Notes: generated by a model not told the origin, from the sequence alone. DNA of 45,631 nt from Bacteroidaceae bacterium (GCA_017615125.1 JAGAAS010000021.1:1-45631); one strand, 5' to 3'; positions 25,975 to 35,328 are shown, counted from the stretch's first letter. Made by a program: numbers and translations.

Positions 25975-28167
25975 CTAGAAGGGATACCCAACAGCAAAGT
26001 GCCAAGCAAAATCACGTTTGAAGTTAGGATAGAGTACTGGATAATGGTACTTCTTTCCACTATATGCAGGGTTGACGGCTTTCATTCCTCCGTCGAAACG
26101 CACAACGATAAAGCCCAAGTTTAAGCGCATGCCTGCCCCATAGGCGACAGCAATCTGTTTCCAGAATTGATCACGAAGGAATTGCCCTCCCGGCTGATCG
26201 TCGTAGTCATAGATAGTCCAGATATTTCCTGCATCAACGAAGAGAGCTCCGTCAACCTTCCAGAAAAGATGCGGACGATACTCAACACTTGCAAAGAGCT
26301 TCACATCGCCCGACTGATTGATATAGTCTATCGTTCCGTCACGAGTCACATACGTACCAGGCCCCAAGCTACGCAACGACCACCCTCTCACGCTATTTGC
26401 GCCTCCTGCATAATAGCGTTTTTCAAAAGGAAGCATACGCGCGTTCCCATACGGATAGGCAATACCCGTGGAGAAATGAGCAACGAGTGCATTATACTCG
26501 TTGATATTCACGTTCGTTGTCCAAGCAAAATCCGCCTTCACGTATTGCGCATAAGCAATTCCGCCAACACGATACTGCCCAAGGGAATCTTTTTGTGCTC
26601 CGAATGACCTTGAGAGTAACGAAAGCACGTTGCCTGCTGTCTCAATACCCGCACGAACAGAATAATACGCAAACATTCGACTACGATCGACGACTGTCGG
26701 CTGAGAATTATGATAGAAAGAGTAGCCTGTCCTAGCAATAAACAAATCCTCGTAGTTAAACTTCATAATCGAGTTCCGGCTGCTGTACTGATTCAGATAA
26801 TGATCAATAAAGTACTGATCCTTAACAGGAACCGACACGAAGTTCACGCCTAACAAATCAAACTTATGCTGCGTATAAGAGTTGGCATTCCACAAATAAC
26901 TCCACGCGCCAGAGAGCACACGACGCACAAATTCAGGACGATCCTGCGAATTCCATTGCAAATCGAGCTGTGTCGTTGCTTTCGAGTGCCCCAGCGTTTC
27001 GTCTCCCACAAACGGCAGAATGAGTTTGGGGAAATTCAGGCTCAAGTCTGCACCATATTCTATATAATGATCTCCGCTATAGTCCTGCAACTGCGTAATT
27101 GTCTCGTAGGCACCGCGCAATTTCAAGGTCATCAGCTCCGAGCCCTTGAAAAGATTTCGATTCGTAAAAGAAAGAGCTGCCGACATACCCAAGTCGCCTG
27201 CCGTATTCGTTCCGTCGAGCTCCAGGTTCGTAGACATCCGCTTAGCAGGACTTACGGCAACGTGACAGGCAAGCGTGCTGTCTGATGTGGTGTCAAAGCT
27301 GATATTCGTATACTTTACCGCCCCGAAGCGGGTATAGGAATTATAGGTCTTGCGAACACGGCTTGCGCTGTAGAGCTGTCCAGGGCGAATAAAAGAATGG
27401 CTCGACAGCAACCGCTCGCGCATAAAAGGCGCTCCGTTGAATTCATAATGAACGCTGTCGATAGTATAGGTACGGAACTGCTGACGGAGGGAAATTGTCA
27501 CATCCACCTCCGTAGACAGGCGTGCCGTATCGGCAATGAACGTTACATAGTCTTTCTGGAAGGAATAGTAACCGTTATCGTGCAGATAGTCAACAATCCG
27601 TGTCCTTTCCTTGCTGAGCAAACTCTTATCGAAGGCTACGCCTGGATGCAGAAGGGAGTGTATGGAATCTGCTCTGACGCAGTCGACCAAAGCTCTGTCC
27701 TCTCCGCGATACTGAACTTTGCGAATCGTATATAGCTCCTTCGGCTCGACGAAATAAGTAACAGTCGCTTTCCGTCCCTTCGTCGTAGTCACCGATTCCA
27801 CATTCGCCTTCAGATATCCCTTGCTGACAAGGTCGTTTCGTATGCCGCTAACACTCTCTGCCGTACTTTCGGCGCTATATACACGAGGAGCTTCGCCCCT
27901 TTCCTGGAGAACCCGGTTGACAAAATTGTCGGAAGTACCAGCGAGGCAGTATATCCGCAGAGGCCAGCGGAAAAGCCCGAGGATTCGCGTATTCGGCGTC
28001 TGACGTAGATTCGACTGCGCATCCGAAGAGGAATACGCCTTGTCGTTTGAGACAACCTTAACCTTATCAAGCAGATAAGCATTGTCAGGAAGATGCTTGG
28101 ACACGCTACAAGATGCCAGCAGCAGGGCGGCTGGAATCAACATAAGGTATCGTCTGCACTTTCTCAC
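25975..28167 (-). CDS. BamA/TamA-like (Omp85) outer membrane protein
   Basis: This 730-residue protein has a signal peptide with lipobox LLASC (Cys20), then SKHLPDNAYLLDKVKV, the usual opening of the Bacteroidetes lipid-anchored BamA/TamA-like proteins. POTRA-like domains fill about 35-290. The C-terminal part is a beta-barrel with YYAGGANSVRGWSLRSLGPG near residue 590 (the VRG/Y motif of the family) and ends in WHFAVGYPF with the terminal Phe of outer membrane proteins. It would insert or move proteins or lipids at the outer membrane. Promoter at 28194-28201; divergent from the methyltransferase gene. Confidence 0.9.
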   Translation of the reverse strand: MRKCRRYLMLIPAALLLASCSVSKHLPDNAYLLDKVKVVSNDKAYSSSDAQSNLRQTPNTRILGLFRWPLRIYCLAGTSDNFVNRVLQERGEAPRVYSAESTAESVSGIRNDLVSKGYLKANVESVTTTKGRKATVTYFVEPKELYTIRKVQYRGEDRALVDCVRADSIHSLLHPGVAFDKSLLSKERTRIVDYLHDNGYYSFQKDYVTFIADTARLSTEVDVTISLRQQFRTYTIDSVHYEFNGAPFMRERLLSSHSFIRPGQLYSASRVRKTYNSYTRFGAVKYTNISFDTTSDSTLACHVAVSPAKRMSTNLELDGTNTAGDLGMSAALSFTNRNLFKGSELMTLKLRGAYETITQLQDYSGDHYIEYGADLSLNFPKLILPFVGDETLGHSKATTQLDLQWNSQDRPEFVRRVLSGAWSYLWNANSYTQHKFDLLGVNFVSVPVKDQYFIDHYLNQYSSRNSIMKFNYEDLFIARTGYSFYHNSQPTVVDRSRMFAYYSVRAGIETAGNVLSLLSRSFGAQKDSLGQYRVGGIAYAQYVKADFAWTTNVNINEYNALVAHFSTGIAYPYGNARMLPFEKRYYAGGANSVRGWSLRSLGPGTYVTRDGTIDYINQSGDVKLFASVEYRPHLFWKVDGALFVDAGNIWTIYDYDDQPGGQFLRDQFWKQIAVAYGAGMRLNLGFIVVRFDGGMKAVNPAYSGKKYHYPVLYPNFKRDFAWHFAVGYPF

Positions 28168-28193
28168 AGTTTTGCCGATTTGATAAATTCTTG

Positions 28194-28201
28194 CAAAGTT
28201 A
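28194..28201 (-). promoter_or_regulatory. Promoter -7 box for the Omp85-type operon
   Basis: On the minus strand this reads TAACTTTG, 26 bp before the start codon. Confidence 0.6.
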
Positions 28202-28223
28202 AAAATAAATCAGAAAAAAGACG

Positions 28224-28231
28224 TAGCTTTG
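28224..28231 (+). promoter_or_regulatory. Promoter -7 box for the methyltransferase gene
   Basis: TAGCTTTG lies 25 bp before the ATG at 28257. It is back to back with the promoter at 28194-28201, only 22 bp apart, so polymerase binding at one may exclude the other. Confidence 0.6.
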
Positions 28232-28256
28232 CAACAAAATTTATTCCCAAAGCGAA

Positions 28257-29009
28257 ATGCTCAGCAAAGCGAAGATAAAACTCATCCAATCGCTCGATGC
28301 GAAAAAGAACCGTCAGGCAGAAGGGCTGTTTGTAGCAGAAGGGCCGAAAGTAGTAGGCGACCTGCTTCCTCATTTCTCCTGTATCTTGCTGATAGCCACC
28401 AACAAGTGGCTTCAAGACCATCCTCAGGAGAAAGCAGACGAGATTATTGAGGTAACGGAAGACGAGCTGCGCAAAGCAAGCTTTCTGAAGACTCCTCAAC
28501 AGGTTCTGGCGCTTTTCCGACTACCCCTTCCCGCAGTACCGAGCACGACAGGAGAAGAGTTGATGCTTGCGCTTGACGATGTGCAGGATCCGGGAAATCT
28601 GGGCACCATCATACGCATTGCCGACTGGTTCGGCATTCGGCAAATCATCTGCTCGAAAGGATGTACCGACACTTTTAGCCCCAAAGTCATACAAGCCACA
28701 ATGGGGGGAATCGCACGCGTTCAAGTCATCTATGTGGAACTTGAAGAATGGCTCCAGTCGCTTCCCGAAGGTACACCCGTCTACGGAACCTTCCTTGAGG
28801 GTGATAATATCTACTCCACACCCCTTCAGCAAAGAGGCGTCATCGTGATGGGAAACGAGGGAAACGGCATATCAACTGCGGTTGAGAGAATCGTTACACA
28901 GCGATTGTTCATTCCCAGCTATCCTCAGGGATGCGAAACGAGCGAGTCGCTCAACGTTGCGATAGCCACAGCTATCACTTGCGCCGAGTTCCGTAGAAGA
29001 AGGTATTGA
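28257..29009 (+). CDS. TrmH/SpoU family RNA methyltransferase
   Basis: This 250-residue protein has a short N-terminal substrate-binding part (residues 1-90, with LFVAEGPKVVGDLL) and a SPOUT methyltransferase domain. Motif 1 is LDDVQDPGNLGTIIRIADWFG near 104-124, motif 2 is VIVMGNEGNGIS near 198-209, and motif 3 is IPSYPQGCETSESLNVAIATAI near 220-241. It would 2'-O-methylate a ribose in rRNA or tRNA using S-adenosylmethionine. The target base is not shown by sequence. Confidence 0.92.
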   Translation: MLSKAKIKLIQSLDAKKNRQAEGLFVAEGPKVVGDLLPHFSCILLIATNKWLQDHPQEKADEIIEVTEDELRKASFLKTPQQVLALFRLPLPAVPSTTGEELMLALDDVQDPGNLGTIIRIADWFGIRQIICSKGCTDTFSPKVIQATMGGIARVQVIYVELEEWLQSLPEGTPVYGTFLEGDNIYSTPLQQRGVIVMGNEGNGISTAVERIVTQRLFIPSYPQGCETSESLNVAIATAITCAEFRRRRY

Positions 29010-29041
29010 GGACGCGCTTTTCCCTTTCCAAAATTATGGAC

Positions 29042-29108
29042 AAAGAATCTCGCGAGATGTAGAAAGAAAAAAAATTTTTCCCTTCTCGAAAAAAAATTAT
29101 TCCTTCTC
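29042..29108. repeat. Modular intergenic repeat with one ATCTCGCGAGAT palindrome
   Basis: The palindrome lies at 29047-29058, followed by GTAGAAAGAAAAAAA, TTTTTCCCTTCTCGAAAAAAA and ATTCCTTCTCCATAA. It is in the gap between two convergent genes. Confidence 0.7.
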
Positions 29109-29166
29109 CATAATTTCACGTGAACAAAGCAAACGGAAACACCAGCTTCCCGAAGCACGAAAAAGA

Positions 29167-29192
29167 AAAAGCAGCCTGCTTGGGCTGCTTTT
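29167..29192 (-). terminator. Terminator of the ileS-lspA operon
   Basis: On the minus strand AAAAGCAGCC pairs with GGCTGCTTTT around a 6-base loop and runs into TCTTTTT. Confidence 0.85.
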
Positions 29193-29220
29193 CATCTATT
29201 CCAAAAGGCAGATGCTACAT

Positions 29221-30264
29221 TCACTCTTCTTCTTTCAAAGAATCTGTCGCTAAAGAATCATAAGGTACCTCTTCTTTCAAAGAGTCTGTCAACAACGAAT
29301 CACAAGGAATCGAATCGTTCGAAGGCACGAAAGGCTTCTTCCAACGATAGCGCGTCAGATGATGTGACGACGTGATGATCTGATCCTCAGCGTCTTCGCT
29401 CTTGTACCACAGGCTTCCATAAACCTCGCGAATGGCAACCGAATCCTTGTTCTGCAACGAAAGAAGGATGTGCCCGTTATCGTAAAGCAACGTGTCAACA
29501 CCTATTATCGAGTCATTTGTATACTTTATCCTCAAGCTTGCAACAAGACGCGAGCGGAAGCGCGAAACGTACTGAACAGAATCTTTCGACAAATGACACG
29601 AATCGGAAGTCTGTGCAATGAGGGTGTCTGCAGGAAGTTCCACACCTTCTTCACAAAGGCTATCGGCAGCAGCAAGCATCAACGTATCAGCCTGAATCGT
29701 CGAAAGCGTATCGTAAAGAAGAGTGTTCGAAGGAACGAAAATGACATTGAATGTCCACTCAAAGTTGTCGCGCGCATGAAAGTTGCTGTCGGCAGGAATC
29801 GTAAAGGTAAGGATATTGTTGAGAACCGACGTCGAAAGGAGGACAAGGTGCCTTTCGTACCAGACATCTGCCGTATCACCCTCGACAGGCTTCGGCTCGT
29901 AGCGCTTTGCCTCAGCCCTCTTCTCGTTAAGCCGCGCAATCTCTGCGTCTACCCTTTTGTCCAGATGCTCATAGATGGCAGAAAGATCCTTTGGATATCG
30001 CGCATACCAGACTAAGGAAGAATCCACTTGGGCACGCGTAACGTGATGCTTTTCATATACATAGTTCATGTAAAGCTCACGTTTGTAACGGTCTTGTCCA
30101 TTCAAATCGTTGCACATTACCTGCGCCAGATGATAATCGTAGAGCACGGTCTCCATTTTCTTCGGGCTGAGCACGTCGGAAGGGCGCTCCACCTTACAGG
30201 AAGCAAGCAGCAGAACAAAAACCGCCGCAAGCAGCCCAGCAGAAGAAAATCTGGCTTTCGACAT
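29221..30264 (-). CDS. DUF4296 lipoprotein
   Basis: This 347-residue protein has a signal peptide with lipobox LLASC (Cys23). Residues about 28-115 are the helical DUF4296 domain, with KKMETVLYDYHLAQVM and RAQVDSSLVWYARYP. The rest is beta-rich with a repetitive acidic tail: the phrase PCDSLLTDSLKEEVPYDSLATDSLKEEE contains a near-repeat of DSLxTDSLKEE. It follows lspA by 11 bp. Placement next to lspA is usual in Bacteroidales. Function unknown. Confidence 0.85.
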   Translation of the reverse strand: MSKARFSSAGLLAAVFVLLLASCKVERPSDVLSPKKMETVLYDYHLAQVMCNDLNGQDRYKRELYMNYVYEKHHVTRAQVDSSLVWYARYPKDLSAIYEHLDKRVDAEIARLNEKRAEAKRYEPKPVEGDTADVWYERHLVLLSTSVLNNILTFTIPADSNFHARDNFEWTFNVIFVPSNTLLYDTLSTIQADTLMLAAADSLCEEGVELPADTLIAQTSDSCHLSKDSVQYVSRFRSRLVASLRIKYTNDSIIGVDTLLYDNGHILLSLQNKDSVAIREVYGSLWYKSEDAEDQIITSSHHLTRYRWKKPFVPSNDSIPCDSLLTDSLKEEVPYDSLATDSLKEEE

Positions 30265-30275
30265 GTGCTCTTCCC

Positions 30276-30944
30276 TTATGATTCCTTTTTCTCGGAAGAC
30301 TTTCTCTTTCTATCTGCCGGCACCTCGGGATGCTTGAAGCCCCAGTTGAGGCACTTGCTATAGAAAAGCAGAATCATGAACAAGCCTACGGTAATGCACG
30401 AATCGGCAAAGTTAAAGATCGGGCTGAAGAAGATGAAGTGCTTGCCCGCCAAACCTGGCATCCACGAAGGCCAGTTCCATTCCACCAACGGGAAATAAAG
30501 CATGTCGACAACCTTCCCATAGAACAGTTGCGAATACCCTTGTCCCCAAGGAACATGATGAGCGATGCTGTACGGCGTGCTTGCGCTGAAAATCTCGCCG
30601 TAGAACAAACTGTCGAAAATGTTGCCTGCAGCACCAGCTATCACCAAAGCTAAGGCGACAAGATATCCTTTGGGGAATCCTTTCCCTGCTATCCTGGCAA
30701 CGTACCAGACTATCAAGGCAATAGCAATCAGTCGGAAAGACGTCAGGAAAAGCTTTCCGAATATCTCCATCCCGAAAGCCATCCCGTTGTTTTCCGTAAA
30801 ATAGATATAGAACCAGTCGGTAACGTGGATGCTTTCGTAAAGGCGCATTCCCAGCTTGACCGAAATCTTGATGACTTGGTCAATAATGAGCATGACTACT
30901 GCCAACACGGCTACGAGCAAGCCGTCTTTCGTGCTTTTCTTCAT
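30276..30944 (-). CDS. lspA: Lipoprotein signal peptidase (signal peptidase II)
   Basis: This 222-residue inner membrane protein has four hydrophobic segments. Conserved motifs are IDQVIK near 20-25, FTENNGMAFGM near 50-60, GAAGNIFDSLFYG with the first catalytic Asp, and FNFADSCIT with the second. It cleaves signal peptides of lipoproteins ahead of the lipid-modified Cys. The length is greater than the 160-170 residues common in other phyla because of a loop around residues 120-160, as usual in Bacteroidetes. Many predicted lipoproteins in this window would be its substrates. It follows the DksA-like gene by 48 bp. Confidence 0.96.
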   Translation of the reverse strand: MKKSTKDGLLVAVLAVVMLIIDQVIKISVKLGMRLYESIHVTDWFYIYFTENNGMAFGMEIFGKLFLTSFRLIAIALIVWYVARIAGKGFPKGYLVALALVIAGAAGNIFDSLFYGEIFSASTPYSIAHHVPWGQGYSQLFYGKVVDMLYFPLVEWNWPSWMPGLAGKHFIFFSPIFNFADSCITVGLFMILLFYSKCLNWGFKHPEVPADRKRKSSEKKES

Positions 30945-30992
30945 CCCGCTATTATTTCAATTTTCGAGAATCAGCCGATAAGCGTCACGCGC

Positions 30993-31370
30993 TTATCTTC
31001 TCTTTTTCTGCTTAGCCTCGATGCTGAGCGTAGCGTGAGGAACAGCGCGCAGGCGCTCCTTCGGAATAAGCTTGCCCGTCTCGCGACAAATGCCGTAGGT
31101 ACCATTCTCAATGCGGACGAGAGCTGCCTGAAGATCGTTGATGAATTTCAGCTGACGCTGGGCAAGACGCATCGTCTCTTCCTTTGCCAACGTATTCGCG
31201 CCTTCCTCCAGCACCTTGTACGTAGGAGCTGTATCCTGATCGTCGTTGTCTTTATTCATCAGACTATTCTTGAGGTTCTCATAGTCGCGCTTTGCCAAAT
31301 CCAGCTTTTCCAGGATAATAGCGCGGAACTCTTCTAACTCTTCCGTAGAGTATCTTGTCTTTTCTGCCAT
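30993..31370 (-). CDS. TraR/DksA family protein lacking the zinc-finger cysteines
   Basis: This 125-residue protein has the coiled-coil DksA-like N-terminus (RAIILEKLDLAKRDYENLKNSL) and the AALVRIENGTYGICRETGKLIPKERLRAVPHAT segment of the family. The usual four-Cys zinc site is reduced to a single Cys in GICRETG. Family members bind in the RNA polymerase secondary channel and help adjust transcription with ppGpp. It lies 25 bp after ileS and before lspA, the usual Bacteroidales order. Confidence 0.88.
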   Translation of the reverse strand: MAEKTRYSTEELEEFRAIILEKLDLAKRDYENLKNSLMNKDNDDQDTAPTYKVLEEGANTLAKEETMRLAQRQLKFINDLQAALVRIENGTYGICRETGKLIPKERLRAVPHATLSIEAKQKKRR

Positions 31371-31395
31371 AGTGGTAAAGATTTTACAGTTTTAA

Positions 31396-34300
31396 TTATA
31401 TCTTGCGGATTTCCGCTTTTACTACAAAGTCGTCAAACTCCAAATCCGTTGCATCGCCGGCAACAGCATCCACAATTTCCAGCTTGTCTGCCAGCACCTG
31501 ATTGCAGATATAGGAACGATGTGCTTCGACAGAAGCATCGAGGAGATTGTTTGACGTCAGACGAACAGCTATTCTATCGCTTATCTCGAAGTTGCTTGCC
31601 TTGCGGATATTCTGAATCTTGCTGACAAGTTCACGAGCAAGGCCCTCAAGGCGGAGCTCATCCGTCACGACGATATCCAAAGCTACCGTCAGCACTCCTT
31701 CGTTCGTCACTACCCAGCCCGGGATATCCTCGCTGAAGATTTCCACTTCGTCGGAAAGGATTTCAATTACCTGCGTAGTACTCGGAAGGAACAGATTTAC
31801 TTTCCCTTCATTCTCAAGCGTTGCAATCTCCGACTGAGACATGCTTGCTACAGCTGCAGCCACTTGTTTCATGAGCGAGCCGTACTTCTTGCCAAGCACC
31901 TTGAAATTGCATTTCACCTTCTTGACAAGAATACCTTCGGCACCTTCCACAAAGTCTATCTCCTTCACGTTCACCTCGTTCATGATGAGCGACTTGACAG
32001 CCTCAAGACGTTCCTGCATCTCAGCATTTACCGGAATCATGAGCTTCTGCAGAGGTTGCTTCACAATGATGTTCGACTTCTTGCGCAAGGCAAGCCCCAT
32101 CGACGAAATCTTCTGGGCAAGCTCCATACGTGCCTCCAGCTCCTTGTCGATGACGCTGTCGTCAGCCACAGGGAATTTTGCCAAATGCACGCTGCACACA
32201 TCATCGTGCCCCGTGACAGCCACCAAGTCCATGTAGAGCTTATCGGCATAGAACGGAGCGATGGGAGCCATCAGGCGCGCTACTGTTTCCAGACAAGCAT
32301 ACAATGTCTGGTAGGCAGCAAGTTTATCTTTCGTGTAGCCCGTTCCCCAGAAACGTTTACGGCACAGACGAACATACCAGTTGGAGAGATTATCCGTCAC
32401 GAAATCACTTATCAGACGTCCTGCACGCGTAGGCTCATAGTCCGTGTAGCATGCATCCACATTCTTGATGAGCGAATTCAGTTCCGAGAGAATCCATCTG
32501 TCAATCTCGGGACGTTCAGCAACTGGAATGTCTTCTTCCGAATAGCAGAATCCGTCGAGATTCGCATAAGGAGCGAAGAACTTATAGGTATTGTGAAGTG
32601 TTCCGAAGAACTTACGCGTAACATCCAGCACGCCGTCTTCGTCGAACTTCAGGTTGTCCCAGGGAGAGCTGTTGGTAATCATATACCAACGCACTGCATC
32701 CGATCCGTACTTCTCAATAGCGCCGAAAGGATCGACGGCGTTGCCCAGACGCTTCGACATCTTGGCTCCGTTCTTGTCGAGCACCAATCCGTTGCTGATG
32801 ACGGCCTTATAGGCAACGCTGTGCTTCACCATCGTGCTGATGGCGTGAAGGGTGAAGAACCATCCGCGCGTCTGATCCACACCTTCGGCAATGAAGTCGG
32901 CAGGATAGACGGCGTTGCTGTCCACCAGCTCCTTGTTCTCGAAGGGATAGTGCATCTGGGCAAAGGGCATCGCACCGCTGTCGAACCAAACGTCGATCAA
33001 GTCTGCTTCGCGCTTCATCGTCTTTCCTGATGCGCTCACCAAGAGGATGTCGTCCACATACGGACGATGGAGGTCTATCTTCTCGTAGTTCTCCTTCGTA
33101 TAGAGTCCGGGAACGAAACCTTTCTCCTTATAAGGATTGGCCTTCATTACTCCTGCCTCAACGGCCTTTTCCATTTCAGCGTAGAGTTCTTCTACTGAGC
33201 CGATGCAGATTTCCTCGCCGTCTTCGCTGCGCCAGATAGGCAGCGGTGTGCCCCAATAACGGCTACGGCTCAGATTCCAGTCGTTCAGGTTCTCAAGCCA
33301 CTTGCCGAAGCGCCCTGTTCCTGTCGACTCGGGTTTCCAGTTGATGGACTTGTTGAGTTCCATCATCTCCTCCTTGCGAGCCGTGCTGCGGATGAACCAA
33401 CTGTCGAGGGGATAGTAGATTACAGGCTTGTCCGTGCGCCAGCAATGAGGATAGTTGTGCACGTGCTTCTCGATGCGGAAGGCTGTTCCCGCGTACTTCA
33501 TAGCCATACAGAGCACAATGTTCAGATCCTCAGCCTTCTGCGCAGCAGCTTCGTCGTAGCGTCCGCCTTCGTTGAACTGCGGATCGTAGGCGTTCTTCAC
33601 GAAGCGCCCTTCGTACTCTTTGTAGAGTTCTACGTTGACGTTGCTCTTCACAAATGCCTCGTCCAAGTCGGAAATCAGGAAGAACTTGCCCGTAAGGTCA
33701 ACCATCGGGCGGTTTTCTCCCTTCTTATTCACCATATAAAGAGGAGGAACGCCGGCAGCAGCAGCCACCTTGGCGTCGTCAGCACCGAACGTAGGCGCAA
33801 TGTGAACGATACCGGTACCGTCTTCCGTCGTTACGTAGTCGCCAGGAATCACACGGAATGCTCCTTCGCCGGGATTCACCCAAGGGAAGAGCTGCTCGTA
33901 CTGCATGCCTACCAGATCGGGACCTTTGTATTCGCCCACGATGCGGAAGGGAACCATCTTGTCGCCTGCCTTGTACTCCATCGGCAGATCCTTGCCGGCG
34001 GGATTGAGGTAAGCCTCGAGGCGAGCCTTTGCCAGAACGACGGTGATGGGTTCTGCCGTGTAGGGATTGAAAGTCTGAACAGCCACATAGTCAATCTTTG
34101 GCCCAACGCAGAGGGCGGTGTTCGAGGGCAGTGTCCAAGGTGTCGTCGTCCACGCGAGGAAGTAGGGTGTGCCCCACTCCTTCATCTCGGGACGCGGATT
34201 CTTAATGCGGAACTGCGCGGTGACTGTCGTGTCCTTCACGTCGCGGTAGCAGCCGGGCTGGTTGAGCTCGTGCGAGCTGAGCCCCGTTCCTGCTGCTGGG

Positions 34301-34851
34301 CTGTAGGGCTGAATGGTGTAGCCCTTGTAGAGCAAATCCTGCTTGTAGAGTTGCTTGAGCAGCCACCAGAGGGTCTCGATGTAACGGTTATCGTAGGTGA
34401 TGTAGGGATCGTCCAGGTCTACCCAGTAGCCCATCTTGTGCGTCAGCTCGGTCCACTCGCGCGTATATTTCATTACCTCCTCGCGGCAGTTGCGGTTGTA
34501 CTCATCCACCGAGATGGTCTTGCCGATATCCTCTTTAGTGATGCCGAGCTTCTTCTCCACACCCAGTTCCACGGGCAGTCCGTGCGTGTCCCAACCGGCC
34601 TTGCGCTTCACCTGAAAGCCTTTCATCGTCTTGTAGCGACAGAAAGTGTCCTTGATGCTGCGGGCCATAACGTGGTGGATGCCAGGCATACCGTTTGCCG
34701 AAGGAGGACCTTCGTAGAATACAAACGACGGACATCCCTCGCGCTCTGTCAGGCTCTTGCCGAAGACATCCTGCTCATCCCATTTCCGAAGCACTTCCTT
34801 GTTGGTTTCGGAGAGGTTCAGCATCCCATATTCTGAAAACTTCTTATCCAT
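31396..34851 (-). CDS. ileS: Isoleucyl-tRNA synthetase
   Basis: This 1151-residue class I synthetase charges tRNA-Ile. YEGPPSANGMPGIHHVMARSIKDTF holds the HIGH-type site at 57-60, here GIHH. KRKAGWDTHGLPVELGVEKKLG follows. The editing domain fills about 190-420. WFDSGAMPFAQMHYPFENKE and VDQTRGWFFTLHAISTM are typical. NGAKMSKRLGNAVDP carries the KMSKS-type loop near residue 697. The long eukaryote-like form and the GIHH variant are usual in Bacteroidetes. It is the first gene of the ileS-dksA-like-lspA-DUF4296 operon; promoter at 34878-34908. Confidence 0.97.
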   Translation of the reverse strand: MDKKFSEYGMLNLSETNKEVLRKWDEQDVFGKSLTEREGCPSFVFYEGPPSANGMPGIHHVMARSIKDTFCRYKTMKGFQVKRKAGWDTHGLPVELGVEKKLGITKEDIGKTISVDEYNRNCREEVMKYTREWTELTHKMGYWVDLDDPYITYDNRYIETLWWLLKQLYKQDLLYKGYTIQPYSPAAGTGLSSHELNQPGCYRDVKDTTVTAQFRIKNPRPEMKEWGTPYFLAWTTTPWTLPSNTALCVGPKIDYVAVQTFNPYTAEPITVVLAKARLEAYLNPAGKDLPMEYKAGDKMVPFRIVGEYKGPDLVGMQYEQLFPWVNPGEGAFRVIPGDYVTTEDGTGIVHIAPTFGADDAKVAAAAGVPPLYMVNKKGENRPMVDLTGKFFLISDLDEAFVKSNVNVELYKEYEGRFVKNAYDPQFNEGGRYDEAAAQKAEDLNIVLCMAMKYAGTAFRIEKHVHNYPHCWRTDKPVIYYPLDSWFIRSTARKEEMMELNKSINWKPESTGTGRFGKWLENLNDWNLSRSRYWGTPLPIWRSEDGEEICIGSVEELYAEMEKAVEAGVMKANPYKEKGFVPGLYTKENYEKIDLHRPYVDDILLVSASGKTMKREADLIDVWFDSGAMPFAQMHYPFENKELVDSNAVYPADFIAEGVDQTRGWFFTLHAISTMVKHSVAYKAVISNGLVLDKNGAKMSKRLGNAVDPFGAIEKYGSDAVRWYMITNSSPWDNLKFDEDGVLDVTRKFFGTLHNTYKFFAPYANLDGFCYSEEDIPVAERPEIDRWILSELNSLIKNVDACYTDYEPTRAGRLISDFVTDNLSNWYVRLCRKRFWGTGYTKDKLAAYQTLYACLETVARLMAPIAPFYADKLYMDLVAVTGHDDVCSVHLAKFPVADDSVIDKELEARMELAQKISSMGLALRKKSNIIVKQPLQKLMIPVNAEMQERLEAVKSLIMNEVNVKEIDFVEGAEGILVKKVKCNFKVLGKKYGSLMKQVAAAVASMSQSEIATLENEGKVNLFLPSTTQVIEILSDEVEIFSEDIPGWVVTNEGVLTVALDIVVTDELRLEGLARELVSKIQNIRKASNFEISDRIAVRLTSNNLLDASVEAHRSYICNQVLADKLEIVDAVAGDATDLEFDDFVVKAEIRKI

Positions 34852-34877
34852 AAAAGCAACGTTATCGTTTTGGAGTG

Positions 34878-34908
34878 CAAAGGTACACCTTTTTAAATTA
34901 AAAGCAAA
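34878..34908 (-). promoter_or_regulatory. Promoter of the ileS operon
   Basis: On the minus strand TTTG, a 19-bp spacer and TACCTTTG at 34878-34885 match the consensus exactly, ending 26 bp before the ATG at 34851. Confidence 0.75.
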
Positions 34909-35167
34909 ATAATCCTCCTAAAAAGTACCGCCTCCGGAACGAAAGAAAAAGTAATCATTTGTTTACAAAAGGAGGAGAAGGACGATTTACTATGAAGGTT
35001 AAGGACAGGCTTCCCGATGGAGAAAAAACGCAAGATGGGTTAACTGTAAACGAAAGAGATTATGTGAAAAAGAAGGGCTTCGGCTGGGGGATATTTGGAA
35101 AGAGCCCTTCTGTCCTGAAAGGAATTTCCCTTCTCGATAAAGAAATTTCGCAGTCCCATTTTATTGT

Positions 35168-35247
35168 GCCTTCACGAAGGAACACGTAAGCCTTCACGAA
35201 GGAACACGTTCGCCTTCGTGATGTCTTAACTTCTCCTTCGTGATGTC
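35168..35247. repeat. 22-bp-period repeat with CCTTCACGAAGG cores
   Basis: Two exact copies of GCCTTCACGAAGGAACACGT lie at 35168-35187 and 35190-35209, and two shorter inverted forms (CCTTCGTGATGTC) follow at about 35213-35225 and 35235-35247. The cores are palindromic. The stretch 34909-35167 before it holds a CCCTTCTCGATAAAG word near 35132 and no gene I can support. Confidence 0.7.
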
Positions 35248-35293
35248 AAAACAACTTTGCTTTTCAGACAGGCTAGGTGACAGGAACTTACAT

Positions 35294-35328
35294 ATAAAAA
35301 GAAAAGTCAGCATTAATTGCTGACTTTT
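35294..35328 (-). terminator. Terminator of the tRNA-Ser/tRNA-Glu operon
   Basis: On the minus strand AAAAGTCAGC pairs with GCTGACTTTT around a 7-base loop and is followed by CTTTTT. The stem begins right at the 3' end of tRNA-Glu. Confidence 0.8.

Noticed and set aside
33445-34836. 463-codon plus-strand open frame
   Set aside because: It is antisense to ileS and has no family motif.
34959-35189. 76-codon plus-strand open frame
   Set aside because: It begins with TTG, runs into the 22-bp repeats and has no family motif or good ribosome-binding site.
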